Shown here: piece after piece, positions 5,138 through 5,742 of the stretch
Numbering within the stretch: position 1 is the stretch's first letter
Layout: every line of letters begins with the position of its first letter
NCBI GenBank assembly: GCA_947380655.1
Contig: CANCRX010000140.1
Coordinates: 1 to 5,742 of the forward strand
DNA: 5,742 nt
Origin: Alcaligenaceae bacterium
GTDB taxonomy: Bacteria > Pseudomonadota > Gammaproteobacteria > Burkholderiales > Burkholderiaceae_B
Direction of reading: 5' to 3'
Made by a program: the position numbers and the translations under genes
Notes under the pieces: generated by a model
The model's input: the letters and a program-made list of their open reading frames with translations, nothing else
The model's database searches: none
Told to the model about the DNA's origin: nothing

Positions 5138-5742
5138 ATGACTAACAAGTTCAACACTACAGATTCACACTCTCACGATCATCACCATGGCCACGATCAT
5201 GACCATGATCACGCGGGTTCAGAATTGTCTGAAATTGATCTGCGTGTGCGTGCGCTCGAGTCATTGCTGATAGATAAGGGCTATGTAGATCCCGCGGCAC
5301 TCGACGCCTTGATCGAAACCTACGAAACTAAGGTGGGACCTCGCAATGGCGTGCATGTGGTTGCTAAAGCCTGGCATGATCCTGCGTATAAAAAATGGCT
5401 ACTTGAGGACGCCACGGCTGCAATCGCCTCCCTGGGCTATACGGGGCGTCAAGGCGAACATATGGTGGTCGTAGAAAATACCTCCGATACGCACAATATG
5501 GTCGTCTGCACGCTTTGCTCCTGCTATCCATGGCCGGTACTGGGGCTGCCGCCAGCCTGGTACAAATCAGCACCGTATCGGTCGCGCACGGTGATTGATC
5601 CGCGTGGTGTTTTGAAAGATTTCAGTGTGGAGCTGCCACCTGAGACAAAAATTACTGTCTGGGATTCAACGGCAGAAATTCGCTATCTGGTATTGCCGAT
5701 GCGACCTGCGGATACAGAGGGCTGGACAGAGCAGGAGCTTGC
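5138..5742 (+). CDS. nthA: Cobalt-type nitrile hydratase alpha subunit, 3'-partial, with His-rich N-terminus
   Basis: Catalytic subunit of nitrile hydratase, which hydrates nitriles to amides as an alpha-beta heterodimer in the cytoplasm. The metal-binding motif VCTLCSC is at residues 123-129. Cys124, Cys127, Ser128 and Cys129 form the claw; in the family, Cys127 and Cys129 become sulfinic and sulfenic acids. Thr125 and the following Tyr130 mark the Co(III) type (Fe types read CSLCSCT). Flanking family blocks are intact: VGPRNGVHVVAKAW, PWPVLGLPPAWYKS, DPRGVLKDF and the WDSTAEIRYLVLPMRPA block near the end. The N-terminus carries nine His and several Asp between residues 9 and 25. The gene runs off the window after 201 codons; about 15-25 residues are probably missing. 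No good Shine-Dalgarno precedes ATG 5138. In known clusters the beta subunit and a small cobalt-insertion activator follow; these would lie downstream. The thiocyanate hydrolase gamma subunit shares the metal motif, but the flanks fit nitrile hydratase better. Confidence 0.93.
   Translation, partial: MTNKFNTTDSHSHDHHHGHDHDHDHAGSELSEIDLRVRALESLLIDKGYVDPAALDALIETYETKVGPRNGVHVVAKAWHDPAYKKWLLEDATAAIASLGYTGRQGEHMVVVENTSDTHNMVVCTLCSCYPWPVLGLPPAWYKSAPYRSRTVIDPRGVLKDFSVELPPETKITVWDSTAEIRYLVLPMRPADTEGWTEQEL

Noticed and set aside
583..5212. Shared metal theme: His-rich loop in the antiporter and His-rich tail in nitrile hydratase
   Set aside because: Both are ordinary features of their own families, the genes are 4 kb apart with unrelated envelope genes between, and nothing in the sequence links them.
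5138..5742. Thiocyanate hydrolase gamma subunit as the identity of the 3' gene
   Set aside because: The metal motif is shared, but the CYPWPVLGLPPAWYK flank and the WDSTAEIRYLVLP block match the nitrile hydratase alpha subunit more closely.

Overview
The window looks like a Gram-negative proteobacterial chromosome segment. It has a classical (type Va) autotransporter ending in an outer-membrane beta-signal, a lipobox-type lipoprotein, a cobalt-type nitrile hydratase and a ChaA/Y4hA-type cation/proton antiporter. Base composition is moderate (mid-40s to about 50 % GC by eye). This gene mix would suit a freshwater or soil betaproteobacterium such as the Polynucleobacter/Burkholderiales group, but that placement is inference and weakly held.

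Layout: (1) 1-1077 (+) holds most of a ChaA-family Ca2+(Na+/K+)/H+ antiporter whose first roughly 20-30 residues lie before the window. (2) A TetR-family regulator (1106-1681, -) converges on it, and a compact hairpin/T-tract lies between the two and overlaps the tetR stop. (3) A 133-bp divergent intergenic region separates tetR from a small secreted protein of unknown function (1830-2156, +; TTG start). It carries a strong candidate TetR operator, with nested palindromes centred near 1753. (4) A 787-residue autotransporter (2235-4598, +) has a passenger built of degenerate 'IGTLNNSGTI' repeats, a Gly/Ser hinge and a C-terminal 12-strand-type barrel. (5) It is followed after 54 bp, with no convincing terminator between, by a GTG-started 126-residue lipoprotein with ten cysteines after the lipid-attachment cysteine (4653-5033, +). 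(6) The 3' end holds the alpha subunit of a Co-type nitrile hydratase (from 5138, +, running off the window), with a His/Asp-rich N-terminal tail.

How the parts fit: the antiporter, the envelope genes and the nitrile hydratase look like separate functional units. The most interesting unit is the envelope block 1830-5033, made of a small secreted protein, a surface autotransporter and a disulfide-rich lipoprotein, possibly under or beside TetR control. The lipoprotein's mirror-symmetric cysteine spacing and its position behind the autotransporter make a candidate undescribed surface pair. Functional coupling is inferred from gene order only. No RNA gene, insertion sequence, CRISPR array or gene-free stretch longer than about 135 bp was seen.
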